A DNA stretch of 64,000 nucleotides from Holacanthus passer (lineage: Eukaryota > Chordata > Actinopteri > Pomacanthidae): positions 2,560,501 to 2,624,500 of the forward strand of contig JAFREQ010000014.1 in NCBI GenBank assembly GCA_025331565.1. Direction: 5' to 3'. Below are positions 1 to 13,000 of this stretch, piece after piece. The number at the start of each line of letters is the position of its first letter. Position 1 is the stretch's first letter. Made by a program: the position numbers and the translations under genes. The notes beneath the pieces were generated by a model. The model saw only the letters and a list, made by a program, of their open reading frames with translations, searched no databases and had not been told where the DNA came from.

Positions 1-3000
1 CCTTTCAAGTCCCCAACACTTCATGCCCTACAATCAGCTGCTACCCTCAGTACTGTCTGAGAAGCACACACACCCTTGCTGCTATTCAGGCCAGTGTGGG
101 AGCCAGGTGAGTCCGCATTGCACCCTCTGCTACGTTAACTAGTTCAACAGGACTTGTCCTGTGAAGCACCTGAACCAGCCTTTCAAGTTGTCCCCTTCAG
201 CTGCCTGGGGCATCATCCAAACCAATTCATAATTATCCATCAGGGCATGACGAGAAGAATTAATTAGGCCGAAAACAGCACATGATCAAGAGCCGGAAGA
301 CATTATTTTTAACCACGGTTTACTGCTGATACAACCCACCACTTATTGACCCCTGACATTCAACACTAACTTCTACTGGCATAATAAGCATGCAGGCAAG
401 TCAAAATATTGAGGAAATCTTAGCTTGAAACTACAGGAATTGTTATAAAATATATATATTCATGTCAAGATTTCATTGTTCAATTACATATTTGATAAGT
501 TAATAAATTATCCTATATAGACCCGAGTAACTCTGTTGAATGTAGAAAGCAGGAGATGATGACATGTGGGAATGCATCTCTTTGCTCTCAGGTTTAACAG
601 CTCTTAACCCTGCCGTTCTGTATGGGAGAACTGGGATGGAGGATGTTCATTCTCACTGTCTGTGCATTGACTCTGATTGACAGGGGAATCCTGAATGTGC
701 CTCTGCTGAGCTGGCTTTAACCTCCTCATTCATCTATTGCTGGGATGTCTTTCAACATCCAATTTTACATGTGCAGCCGTGCCCTCCATCTCCATCTATA
801 TCAAAGGCAGTGCTCCCCTCAGCTCCTCTCCTCCTTAATGCCGCTGTTGCTTCCCACCAATCCCAGTCCCCGTGTGGGATATGTCTGTGCTTAAGCATAA
901 AGTGAACCACACACAGCCAATTCCAATTTAGATGATGCAATTCTTGGGTAATGTGTATCCAGAATAAACTGCATAGCAGATTGCCTATCTCTATAATTTG
1001 ACCCGCAAGCCATGTAGCAGTCTTATGGTCTCCGGGTACATAAGAGAGATAACACAGATGATGGAGCCTGGTGAGTACAATATACAGGCCAGTGAGTATC
1101 AATGCAAATCTAGGTCTGGAATTTAAATAGGACATTAAATCATGGGCAGGAATACAAGCTCACTGGAACATTATGTTAGCTGAGAGCGGACTAAAGGTCT
1201 AGTTTTGGTCCTTTTTGGTACTGACTGCTTTCACTGTAGCTAGAAAAAGGCCTGGAATATTGATTGCCCCCTAGCAGCTTTCTGCTGAGGTGAACATCTG
1301 CTGCCCTCCACAATCAATCATTGACTCCAGGGGTGCCACCCAGAAGTCCACAACCAGTTTCTGAAAGCCTCATGACACTCTGGCTACACATTTATCACAA
1401 AACGCTTATATGATAGTACTCAGTCTCAGTCTAGGTCGAGAATGAGAATATTCCATTCCAATATTGCACGAAATACAGAATTATTTGTTTGATCATACAT
1501 CACACAGTACAATGTACAAACACTTCTAATATACTGTATAAGCTCACAGCTGTAGTGCTAACGTTTCAACTACATATATGCATTCTCCTCACCTTAGTGT
1601 CTACTTACTCCCCCACCCTCTTAGCCCCTCTTCCTCAATCAATCCTCAGCAAAAGCCGGCCACAGGCAGCTGTATTCGCCAACACTATCCCTCTTGCTTT
1701 GCCATGCTCCAGCAAAGTCCAGGAAACAGCAGCATATACAGGAGCTGGTCTGTAGGAATTGTGAGAGGATGGGTGTGGGGGGGAGGGGGAGCAGGATTGA
1801 ATGGAGAAGTGGGAGATGGAGTGCAGGGGAGGGGGGATTCTTTGGGAAGGGAGCCAATCCAATTACAGGCAACGGTGCAGCCCTGGTTTCTTTGGCGGCA
1901 CTAAATTCACATTTCAACGGTCTCTTCCTCCCTCCCCTAGTACCTTCCTCTTTCTCCTTCTATCTCTGCCTCTTCTTGCTACTCTTTTTCTTATTTTTTC
2001 TCATCATGGCTCGGACTCACATGCCCCAACCGTGCATCCCCACACACACACCACACCCTGCCCTTACCCCATCAGTCTGTCTCTCTTGGCTGCATAGAAG
2101 ACGTAAAGGTATAGAACTGTATCACCAGCAAAGCATCTTGTCTCCTTATAGCTGTGTCATGCTCAGATCTGAAGGAAGCCTGCAGCCTTCCCAACCTTGT
2201 GTCTCACACAACTAGGAGCTTATCAGCTTTCAGCAGAGGAGTTACAGTCGGGGCTCCTCAGGTCACCCTATCCCTCTGCCCTCCCTGTGACACCTGAGGG
2301 AGTGAATGGATAACACCCTCAATGTAAACACATGCATATTTCAGACACTGAAATGCAGGCAGACACCTTAACAATGAGAGTGGACAAAGCAGTCCTTCGT
2401 TCTACCACTATTGTCATGTAACATAATTGATTATTCATTACCCATTAAAAAAGTAATGCTTTCTTTTCCCACATTGGTGCAGACTGCTACAGTGGAAGGC
2501 TAATTGTGGTCATTCTCTCTTTCATGCGCATTAGGTGGACAGTCAGTGATTGTTGAATCATGTGCCTGCATGCAAATCATCACTAGTTCTTGTCCAATAA
2601 TGTACTCACATGCAATTTTCTTGCATGGTGGTGGCAGCGCCTTGTGTAATCACGTGATTTCAAACAATTCAGGTTCATATAAAGTTCAGAAACAGAGGTG
2701 AAAATTTGAAATCGGAATAGTGTGCAATTGTAGTTTTTGCTCCATGCTGATCGACTTAATGTTTTATTTCTCTTAACATTGAAAAGTGTTTCCTCTCATG
2801 CCTTCAAAACACATAATGTTGAGGACTAGTTTTCATGCCATTGTTCGCTGAGTATCATCGTGGCATTCAGACTACTTCTTCCAGGAAGTAAACTTGCTGC
2901 ATTTTCTCATTTGGGTTCCCCCGTCGTGAGAGAATGATGACTAATTATCAGCTAACTGACAGCAAAAGAGATGATACTAATTACTGGGAAGTTTGCTAAT

Positions 3001-4475
3001 GTGTTCTGTTAGTGCAAGTGGTATTGCTAACTTATTCTGTTGTCATGCGGATCAGTCTCTGTGGGTGAGAGCTCTACAAGGTTTTCAGCTCTGACCATTA
3101 GACAGTGGAAGTCATTCTCTCAGTGCCCTTCTCATATCATGGATAATTCCTCCCTCATGTTAGCGTTACTGTGGTTACAGTCATGCCCCTCTGAGGTGCG
3201 AACATAAGTACACACCAGCACGCAAGGCTGTTCTGCATGGACTGAGGGCAGGCGGCAGCTACCGACGAGAGTGTGGAGGGAAGCAGGGAGATAAACACAA
3301 TGTGCAAGCAATGGCAATACAGCGGAGAAAACACTCCTTTCTGTCTCATCGAATTTAACCAAGTAGAAAAAGGTGTTAAATTATTAAACAGCTAAAACAG
3401 GGATTACATCAAATGAATATTCTCTCCACTGCAGCCTGATTGGTGTATTGATTTAATTGTGGAAACCAAAATAACCCAGGCCAACGCCATTTGCCTTGTA
3501 TTGCCAGGATTGTATTGTATTGAAATAACAAGGCAAAAGAAGAGGAATCAAATTGGTTTCAGCAACTCTCTCTTTCATTTCAGTACCTTCCACTGAGCTT
3601 CATGCAGCTGTTAGTGGGGGGAGGGGCAACTGTATGGCACACCTGCTGTCAACACCCGCACGTGATGAGGAGCCGAGTGAATACTGACTTCAAGCAGCTG
3701 CCTAAATGTAGTCTAGAAAGGCACCTCAGTATGCAAGACAAACAACTATTGTGACACAATGCACCCACACAAACACACATTATTTACATTCAAACACATC
3801 ATTACCATTATAACATTTGGCACACAGTCGGAGTATCAGCTTTCTGGGGTGACGTCAGAGCCAAAACAGTGCAACAACTCTTCTAAATTAAACATAGATA
3901 TTTCTGATTGACAAGCTCGCTCCTCATATCATCCGAACCCAGAGCACAGCCCTCACTTTCCTCACTGTTCAATCCTGTCACAAAAATCTCATCTAATACC
4001 TTGTTTCCTGTGGCTGGGGTGCGAAATATATCATTATTAACAGGCCAGCAGCCCTTAACCCTCTATGGTGTCTGTGTTGTCTAACCAAGACTAGGAGGTT
4101 TAGTGCATGGGCCTGCTCTCCCTTTAGCCTCTTACTGGGCCACAGGCAGAAAGGTGCCTATTAAAATTAATGGGCCAGTGCAGGTTATTCAACGCTGCGA
4201 CACCAGAGCTCACTTAGCAAGGAACTGGTAATGACCACTACAGTGAGCTAGCCGTCGCCATTAGCTCTCTCCGACACTTTGACAGGAGGCATTAAATATT
4301 AAGAAGATACGTTTCCCTGTGACCATGATCCATCTGCACGGAAATAGGACCACTTCACAGTGTCTGTATCCCATGGACCGCTGAGTCCATATGTATCACA
4401 GTGATGAAGTCAGCAGAAACCTCCAGCACAGGCCTTCCACTGCCGGGTGGGAAGAGGAAAGGAGCTGGTACTCAC
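1..4475 (-). other. plxna2: plxna2 intron 3, 3' end outside the window
   Basis: Starts with the donor GTGAGT after exon 3 and runs off the left edge. No plexin exon is detectable. The open frames here (for example 752-1135 minus, 1694-2215 plus) are low-complexity or lack splice and family support. A CT-rich block lies at about 1920-2000. The stretch 4085-4320 looks like unique, TAAT-containing DNA and is a guess for a conserved non-coding element. Confidence 0.7.
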
Positions 4476-4658
4476 CTTCTTTAGACGTCCACTCTTGGTG
4501 CCCACAAAGGCTACACAGTAGCCATTGTAGACATAGGAGGTGACAGAAGTCATGCGGTCCCGAGTCTCGGTGTAGAGAGTGTGACCGGTCACCAGCTGAG
4601 AACCACCAAGTGGCTGGTTGATGTCCAGACCACAGAAAGAGTCGTCAATGGGCACCGG
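4476..4658 (-). CDS. plxna2: Plexin-A2, coding exon 3: continuation of the sema domain
   Basis: Sixty-one codons, both ends in phase 0. The acceptor is a pyrimidine tract ending TGTAG. The donor is AAG followed by GTGAGT. The translation starts PVPIDDSFCGLDINQPLGG and contains RDRMTSVTSYVYNGY and FVGTKSGRLKK, which continues the plexin-A2 sema domain directly after the CTKA end of exon 2. The length of 61 residues equals that of the corresponding segment in mammalian plexin-A2 as I recall it. Nothing is broken. The next expected segment (a conserved ILRDMAFS-type motif) is absent from the remaining 4.4 kb, so exon 4 lies beyond the left edge. Confidence 0.95.
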
Positions 4659-7600
4659 CTACAGACAGAGAGCAAAGCAAAAGTTAAAGAAAGAAATATG
4701 ACAAGAGAAGAAGTGATACTGAAACACAGAAAAGCATTAAAAGAAAAAAAGGTGAGACAAATGTATCACATTAAACATAGAAACCTTGACCTGAAATGTA
4801 CTGTAGGAGGAGTGACAAAAATACCTCAGAGGCGAGCCAGACTTACAGAATAAGACATTAGGAGAGTGGAGAGGCTGAGACACAGAGTATTATAAAAGAA
4901 GACAGCTCAGTAAGGAGGAAAGATGAAGGTGACAGAGTGAGACAGAAGGAGAGCGATGGTCAAAGTTGTGGAAATAGTGGCAGTGTAAGAGAGTGTCTGA
5001 GTCGGAAATGAGGAGGTGAGAGAGGTGAGTCCGAGAGAGAGAGAGTTCAGAGCGAGGTGGACGTGTGCGAGTGAGTCTCCCAGCCAGACAAACGTTTGCC
5101 TTTCTGTTCCACTTGGCAGACATGTTTCAGCTCCGCCTGACTGGGCTCCACCTTGCTCTCACCGTGGCTCATTACCCTGGCCTATCATCACACCTCTGCA
5201 GGAAGACACATACTGCATGATAACTATGTGCACTGGCAAACACAATGCATGATAACTGTGCAACCCCGAAATATGCGTGTAAGCAAAGAGGCTGCAATGA
5301 ACTGTATTTACCCATTCATTAGAAAATAATCACTACAATAAAGTCTCATTAAGTTTGACTTCAGTTCTTAGGAAAAGTTGGGCGTGATTATAGTGTATAT
5401 ATCTTACAAAAATTGCTCCGTGTGAACACTTAAGGAGGAGGTGAATGAGGAGGAAGACAGTGGTCTTTCTGGTCTTGAATCAGGTCAGCTGAGACAGTCT
5501 GATTGGCAGTGGCCTCAAAGTGCCATGTGGAGTAAGTGAGATGGCCAGGCAGGCTGATACCCCCCTCTCCTCCCATGTATATATCCTATAGGCTTATTCG
5601 TCCTCTGAATATATAACCCCCTCCCTTCAACTCCAACTCATTAATTCTCTTTCTGTCACTATATCTATCCCTCGTCTGTCTCCTCTCTGTCTCTGTCTCG
5701 GTCCCTGTCAGAACCGTAAGCAGACTATGTTGAGTGACATTTCCCACTCTGGGAAGCAGCTCAGCTTCTTGCTTTTACTATGGCTGTAAAACCTTGCAGT
5801 ACTATGCAGAGTTTCATGAGCAGAGTAAAAGCAATAATGCTGACAGGGAATAATTGCCTCTCTTCTTATAGTCACGCCCCTCCTTTATGGCATTTCCTTT
5901 TATTTCCTTTGCCCAAAATAGCAAAGAGTGCAATGGGGTAGTCCACTGCAGTATTTAAACAAAAAAAAAACAGGTAAGCTTACATTATTCTTTTCTCTTA
6001 TGGTTCGAAAATCAAATGTACCATTGTAACTACTTAATGCTCGCTTTGAACATCAGAATAGAATGAATCAGATGGGAAAACTAGCAGCTATCTGGAGAAA
6101 CAGCCATGACTTCCAGACTTTGGCTTATCAATAGCTACTCCCCCAAATGCGTGCAGCTATTCTGCATATGGTCTGTTGGGCTCCATAGCATTTGGTTCTG
6201 ATTATATCTAGATTGTTTAGATGATGTACGCTGAGCAGCCTTGGCAGCCAAACCAAATCCCCCTAGACTCCATTTGGTTAAGCATTCTTCTGCACCTTGT
6301 TGCAGATTTTTTTTTGTTTTGTTTTTTCTCCCCTGCCTTATCACAGATCTTGTGACGAAATGTAGATTTGTCACGACTCAGTCTGTTTCACGTGATACAA
6401 ATTACACTGATTATCTTTGGCCTAGCTGTGGAGAGACGAAAATAGATCCAAACCGTCCTTATCGAATAACTCGCAATGCAGTATAACATTAAATCTATGC
6501 TGAAAAACAGTTGCTACCCTGGCCTGCTTCAACAGTTGACTACATAATCTTGTTAAACAATGACACAAATTGTTCCATTTGGTGTGGAATTTGAATGAAG
6601 GATGAATTTGATGTGACAGGATATCCGCTCTCAGAGTTTCCCTCCCGAGGGTGTATCAGTGTTATCAATACTAGCTCTCCTTTGCTCTCACGAGTGGTTA
6701 ATTAGTTGGTGGGGCATGAGGAAAAGGTAAGACAGGATGATAGTGTCGGTAAGAGAGAAACACACAAACACACAGCCTGATACAGAAAGAATCTCATCAT
6801 GGTTCTCCTCCTTGGGAGTGACTACAAAGATGGTGTGAATCTCCAGATGGCAGGAGGCTGGACTGCTGGGTGATAAATCTTTGATTGGCTGCTGTGTCTG
6901 AATCCCCTGGCTCAGCCTCAGCTCCATTCCCAGCCTTAGCCTTGGCCTGCATGTAAGCGTACACACAGTGATATGTCTGCAAGAAGGGAATGCGGGCTGG
7001 GGGTATAATTAAGGTTCTCTACTTTGAGCTCACTGGCTACCTGCTGTTAGTAATGGACCAGGGGAAAGGCACTGGAACTGTATGTGTAATTTAGTCCGAA
7101 ACCAAGCGAGGTACAGTTAATAGTTAACAAAAAATACAGTCTCTCAGGTTGGTCTAATCTTGATGCACCTCATATGTTGATGGATCTAAGACATTGGCAC
7201 TCTAAAAATATCGCACATAGAGATTCGGGAACATATTTATTTAAGAAAAATAAGATGTGAAACACGTGTGCACTTTAAAGGAGCCTCACTGCTTGAGTTG
7301 GGGATTTAACAGCAAGCAGCCAATGTTAGCATGGTTGACATATCCGGTTGTTAAATGTAATTTGTATAGGCTTTTAGAGTTCCTCATCCAGTGACGTCTA
7401 TCTGCATAATCCATATTATACTATGGATTTATTGGCTGCTCAATGAGCATGAGGACACGGTCTTAAGCACTGTATTTTACATCTTCTTATCTCTGTGGCT
7501 ACACACATAAAGCTTGCGTATCCTCGGTGTATCATGTGAAAGGAGGGCTGAACGTTATTCGCAATGCATGCCTTGCGCAATGGTGCAGCTTTACAGGTAA

Positions 7601-8746
7601 TGGCTGGCACTCTTCAGAGCACACTGAGATGATTGGGGATTCATCTGCGGAAACTGGAAAAAGGTTCTAATTTGAGCTCCCACAGATAGAAAGCCTCCAA
7701 ACCTCAAGATTGTCACTCCTATATACCACCATTTCTCCTTCTTCCGCCTACTCTCCTTCTCCCAACCCTGCCTCCCGCCTTCTCAGCAGAGCTAATGAAA
7801 CCCAACAGAGCTACTTCGAGATAATGTCTCCCTCCTCCTGACAATCACCTCTGACATTGTGCTAATGGGGAATTTACTGATTTTAATAAGAATGGTCAAT
7901 TGAATGACCTGGGGGGATTAGCAACAAAGGAAGCTGATCAGTGGCTCTCATCACCAAGAGGGTAGGGATATCATTAAATCCTAAAAATACATTAAGACCT
8001 ACGCCACAGCTTGATCACACACAAACACACACACACATATACTCGGCATTTACAAGCCTTTCCTACATATATGCACACACATATCACACACACACACACT
8101 GTAACTGACTAGTCATACACTTAACTAGTCATTAATTCTTAATATTCTTAAATTCCTATTAGCAATTACAGAATGAAAGCACAGAGGACTGTAGCCTCCT
8201 GGGAATGAGGGAAAATCAAGAAACTTAATTCTACTTGACAACATGTAGAAGACACATGGCCTTGTATTACAGCATAATTGGGGATTTCAGAAGGAATAGA
8301 CTGGTGTGTGATCTATGTTAGCATCAGAGGCAGAGTAACATGAGCGACACTCCCCAACCCTTTGGTCATTCCTCACTGTTTATTATTTTGTTCCAGGGAT
8401 GGAAACAAGATCTAGATGTCGGACCATTGTAGAATTGTGTTTATTAAAATGTACAGTACATGAATGATTCTCTTGTCTCATCATTAGTTGAGGACTGATT
8501 ACAACTCAAATGCTCTACTGCATATCAGTGAGATCCTGCTTCACCTTAAAGTATCTGCACATGTGCAAGAATGAACTGTGTAAATAATAATTTACACTTC
8601 CCAAAGGAACTTTAACCACATAGTCACCACATGGAAAAGGCTTATTTCAGTCAGAATCATTTCCATACTCATGATTAAGAAGTGCATAATGTATGTACAT
8701 TGCATCTGTACACATGTTTTTAATCAGTATCTATCACTGTACTCAC
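4659..8746 (-). other. plxna2: plxna2 intron 2 (4.1 kb)
   Basis: GT-AG intron in phase 0 between the two plexin exons. The 400 bases next to exon 3 (about 4665-5060) are strongly purine-rich on the plus strand, so pyrimidine-rich in the transcript. Short CA runs occur near 8019-8039 and 8083-8099. Two stretches (5550-5720 and 7740-7800) are CT-rich. I see no exon or recognisable transposon in it. Confidence 0.85.
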
Positions 8747-9946
8747 TGCTTTGGTGCACTGCACATCCTTCCCAAGCAGCCAGTTGAGCTCCAGGTTTCC
8801 TTCTCCCTGGTAGCAGGACTGCAGGCGCTCCTTGATTCGTGCATTGATGTCTCGGATGGTGAACACGCAGAGTGCTGAGTCATCTGGCGGGCGATGAAAC
8901 TGCTTCTGGCCCTTGGAGAAGATTGTGAAAAGCACATCATCTTGGGCGCTGATGTTGAGCGAGGCAGCGAGAACGCGGCCTGGCTTGCCAAGGTAGGCAG
9001 CCTGCAGTAGTCGGTACTCAACGCTGTTCTTCACACAGCCAACAGGGAGAGAGACGTAGGAGTGAAACTTGCGATCATCTTTGCAGAGGCGGACAATGCG
9101 AGAGGTGTAGAAGAGGTCACTGGTGGATCCGCTTGATGACATGCTGTTCTCCGGTGTCTCAGGTTGGACAGTCAGAAAGTAAACAAAACTGCCGCTGGCA
9201 AAGCCATAAACATAGTAGATGTCAAAGTGGGAGACCAGTGCCAGTGTGTCTGACGGTATCTTGATGAGGGAGGACACAAAGTCAGTGTGCAACTCATAGT
9301 CAAGCATAGCAGATGATTCTGGGTCACGGGGCAGCTTTCGACTGGAGATGGTGGGAAAATAGTCCTGTTTTCCATCTACTGCTGTGCCAATAAATAGGGT
9401 GCCATCCTGGCCCTGTGAAGGCACAATGACCCCATACATGGTCCCAGTCTGGTTGACACTGGAGAGGTAGTGCTCTTTCTTGTGGGAGGGCTCCACTAAG
9501 ATAAAGAGGTCATCCAATCTGAGGAGTTTACAGACACCTTGGTAGAGGCTGCCACAGGCCAGCAACCGATTTTGGGAATAATCAATGAGGAGAAGCTTGT
9601 TGACATTGTTGGTAGAGACGAGGGGCTCAGAACAGGGCTGGACAATCAGAGGGGGGTAGCAGGCCTTGTTGTCATCCTCTGGGCCTGTATCGTGGGAAAC
9701 AAGGAGGGTCAGGTTGCCTGAGAGCTTGTACACACGATTGACTGCTCCAATATACAACGCGCCTGTGGTTTGGTGAACCGTCAGGTGGTTGAAGACCCAG
9801 TCCCGACGTTCGGGGTGGAAACTAGTGAATGTCTGCCCACTGCACAAGGCAGGGATCGCTAAGAGCCAGATGCCTAGCAGAGTAGCAGTGGCTCCTAGTT
9901 TAGGGTCAGGTGATAAAGTCCTGTGTGTAGCCCGCCAGCCCTCCAT
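8747..9946 (-). CDS. plxna2: Plexin-A2, coding exon 2: start codon, signal peptide and most of the sema domain
   Basis: Single-pass receptor of the cell surface. With neuropilins, or directly with class 6 semaphorins, plexin-A2 steers axons and migrating cells through its cytoplasmic GAP domain, which is not in this window. The exon encodes 400 codons. Residues about 18-37 are a hydrophobic signal peptide (core LLGIWLLAIPAL). The rest is the N-terminal sema beta-propeller, with the plexin-A landmarks FNHLTVHQ, GAVNRVYKLSGNLT, CYPPLIVQPC, LLACGSLYQG, LLRLDDLF, KKEHYLSSVN, FDIYYVYGF and SCYQGEG. The stretch KLPRDPESSAMLDYEL and the NWLLGKDVQCTKA end match plexin-A2, whereas A1, A3 and A4 differ there. 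Asn-X-Ser/Thr sites occur in NLT, NQT and NIS. I chose the ATG at 9946 because it has A at -3 and G at +4 and directly precedes the signal peptide. The frame is also open upstream to the splice acceptor. The exon ends in phase 0 with GCA followed by GTGAGT. Confidence 0.97.
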
Positions 9947-10080
9947 GTTTAACAGGCCTGCAAGGAAACTGCAGAGGAAGCAGAGAGAATGGAAGAGGGG
10001 AAGAAGGGAGGAGACCTTCGCCTTTTTGTTGCTGAAGGCTAACTTGCAGGTCAAATCTCCACAAGAGTCTTCACATGTTT
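9947..10080 (-). other. plxna2: plxna2 exon 2, 5' untranslated part and splice acceptor
   Basis: A long pyrimidine tract ending TTTTCCAG is followed by 134 bases before the start codon, so translation begins inside exon 2 and at least one upstream non-coding exon is required. Right after the acceptor lies an ATG immediately followed by TGA (10076-10071), a minimal start-stop upstream ORF with A at -3. The main reading frame itself has no stop across this leader. Confidence 0.8.
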
Positions 10081-13000
10081 CTGGAAAAGAAAACAAGAAA
10101 GAACAGAGATGTTAGATATCACAGTATGACTCACATATCCTACAAAGGAAACACATATGACCAAAAGGAAAAGGCTCTTCATTAGAGATCTCACTGCCTG
10201 AAAAGGTCAAAGTTTATCCTCAGTGTGGCGATGAGCTGTGAAAAAGAAGAGTGGAGGTTTAAAGAGACAATGGGAGGAAACCATTATGGTGCACATTCCA
10301 AAGGAGCTGCTGGACACGGCAGGACAATGCAGGAAAGAGAGGGAGGTTACAGCAACGGAAATTAGCCTGACCTGACTCATACTACCGCTGTCACACACTG
10401 AGCAAGCGGCTTCTAAGAACAGAAGAAAATCTAACACAGACTCACATTTCCCATAAAACCTGGGACAAACCTGGGCAATGACTTCTGACTTTGATAATTT
10501 ATTTAAACTTATTCAATCCTAGGTCTTGACACTTGAAAGAATATTTGATTAAAAGCATATCTAATTTAACATACAATCATGACATAAAGTAAGGCCTTAT
10601 TTTTGCTTTTTATATGTTCACCTATAAAACAAAGCAATAAGGAAATAAAACTGAAAAACATTAAAATAACAGGGATATTTCTGAGCATACTATTTAAACA
10701 TTTAATAAAAATCCAGATACATAAGAAATTCCTGTGACTTTTCCTTTAATTCATTAGCCTCCTCCCTGAATTTCTACATTCACCCCCTTCCTCACATTTT
10801 GCACTCTGATTACAACCCATCAATCAACACCCCTATCTTTTGTCCCCTTTCCATATCTATCTGTAAAAACATGCATCACGCAAAGACTGCAATTTATGCA
10901 TTTAACCATGCTCAGCCTGGGCTATAGAGAGCTCTCTCCACGTGCCATAAACCAAGAGACGGAGCTCTGTGCAGTCTGTCCCCAGGAGTTAATTATCTCA
11001 TCCATTGGAAAGGAAGGCCTGGATCTTATTACTGGAACAAAGTGAGAACAAATTGGGAGCCACTTCCACACACCCCTCCCCTTGCTCTCTGCTCTTTAAG
11101 GGGCCTGTTTTACAGAATCAGAATCTATTAATTATTCTTTTCTAAACATTGCTGTTTTTTTTTATCCTTTTATTCTATTCATCTCCTGCTGACATGATCA
11201 GATCGTAGAGGGATTAATCACTGGCAGCACAACAATCATCTTTAAATGAATCAGCCACCGCATTAGATCTGTACACAGCTCCCTCATAAAAACACCAGAC
11301 AACAGAATATACAGCATGCGTGTGTATTTGTGCATGTGTGCCTCATTCCCTCAGTATTATCAGTGTACTCTATCAGGACCAAGCAGTGTGAGGGGCTAAC
11401 AAGTGGAGACAATGGCAGTGCATCCCAAAATCAAGTATGATTAGGCGTAGCGATCCAACAAGGGTAATTACTGTGGAGCTGGAGGAGGTAAGCTGGGGAG
11501 CGACATGGGGACGCCAGGGGCTTGAACGTGTCAGAGACGGCCCTACATCGTTTGTCACGCTCCAGATTTGCATTTCCAGCAGTGAGGGCACAGAGAAGCA
11601 AGGGTGAAAGATGTGGCTGGAATAATCAACGACTGCGCATTGAATTAACAAGCACTTGCGACTGAAGATAGAAAACGAGCGTTATGTGGAGAGATGCAGC
11701 ACATCTAGGCCACTACAGCAACTGTGTTCAAGGCAGGTTTGATTTGCAGAGCCGATCTGGGATTCCATCTGAACCGTGACTGCCCTTTCATAGACCTCGT
11801 TCCAAATCTGGTAATGGCCATCTCGGGGTCCTTCCCTTCCCCCTGTGATCAACGGGTATGCTACTCAGCTCAGACTTAAATAGAGACCCTTAGGGAGTGT
11901 ATTGATCCATGTGTCCATAAACACAGGTCCTAAGGCCCAGTCAAGCTGTTCTTGGCGTGTGCGCAGGCTGAGGTGTGGTAGGCGCTGTGTCCCAGAAGCA
12001 CTTTATTAGCACGGTCATAAAAGTGCCACTGCCTCTAAAAAAGCAGCGAGGACCAGACCCCCACCCTCACTTTCAGCCGCCTGCACAATGCCATGCTCCT
12101 TTGTTTGAGTTTGTACATGCTAGATGTGCAAAGTGGATCCCTTTGGTGTATAATCAGCCTCCTGCTGAGCCAGCTTTTCGCTCATGCCCCGCAGCCTTTT
12201 GCCCTTTAGAGCTTTTGCTACACCCCCACCTCTTAATCGTATATGTGTATACAACATTTACTCCCATCCATCTTTTCTTCCTCGCCTTTTTATTTCTCTC
12301 TTCGTCTCCAACCGTTGAATGAAATATATGCATTACTCCCTCATGTTGTGGCAACAGCTGCAGCGGCAGAAAGAAAGTGACTGAATGGTGTAAATAAAAG
12401 GCTCCACAAAGGTTAGCCATTCATATTGCTTTCGGGAACAGAGGGAATGAAGTCTTTGTTTAAGTTGATTGCATGACCACCTCTTTGTTGCACTTGACAG
12501 AGACTTCTCTGTACTATGCAGCTGAGGAGTAGGCTTGAAAAGAATAAGAACAACACTGGATCACCCCTTGTGCTCTTTAGTTCAAAGTCATGTCTTTTGT
12601 TTATGAGGAGTCAGAATTACCGAGAAGAGAATTAACATATAAATGCAACCAGGAATGAATCATACTTAAACATAGTTACCTACTGACCTAGAAAAAGAAG
12701 AGGGCATGACTGCGTTGGTAGTGGATAGAATTATAGGTGTGGTAGAGTGGAGGCAGCATTTTCAGCTTTTAATTGCAAATTTAAGTCAGCAGCTTAGGAA
12801 ATTTAGCTCCTGCTATGTGCGAACTATGTGACTGTTTGTAATATCAGCAATATTCTTTTCAGACAGAGAACAGTTGTCTGGCTGTCTCCGACAACACCAA
12901 ACACAACAAGTCCCGGTTCTGAAATAAGTTCAGTTTGTTGACGCATCACAATTGTGGTCGCTGCACTGAGGAAGACAGATGGACTGGCATGATGACAAAA

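Noticed and set aside
1..4475. Search for plxna2 exon 4
   Set aside because: No sequence encoding the expected conserved LRDMAF-type segment on the minus strand, so the exon is outside the window.
9539..10115. Plus-strand frames opposite plxna2 exon 2
   Set aside because: Antisense shadows of a confident coding exon.
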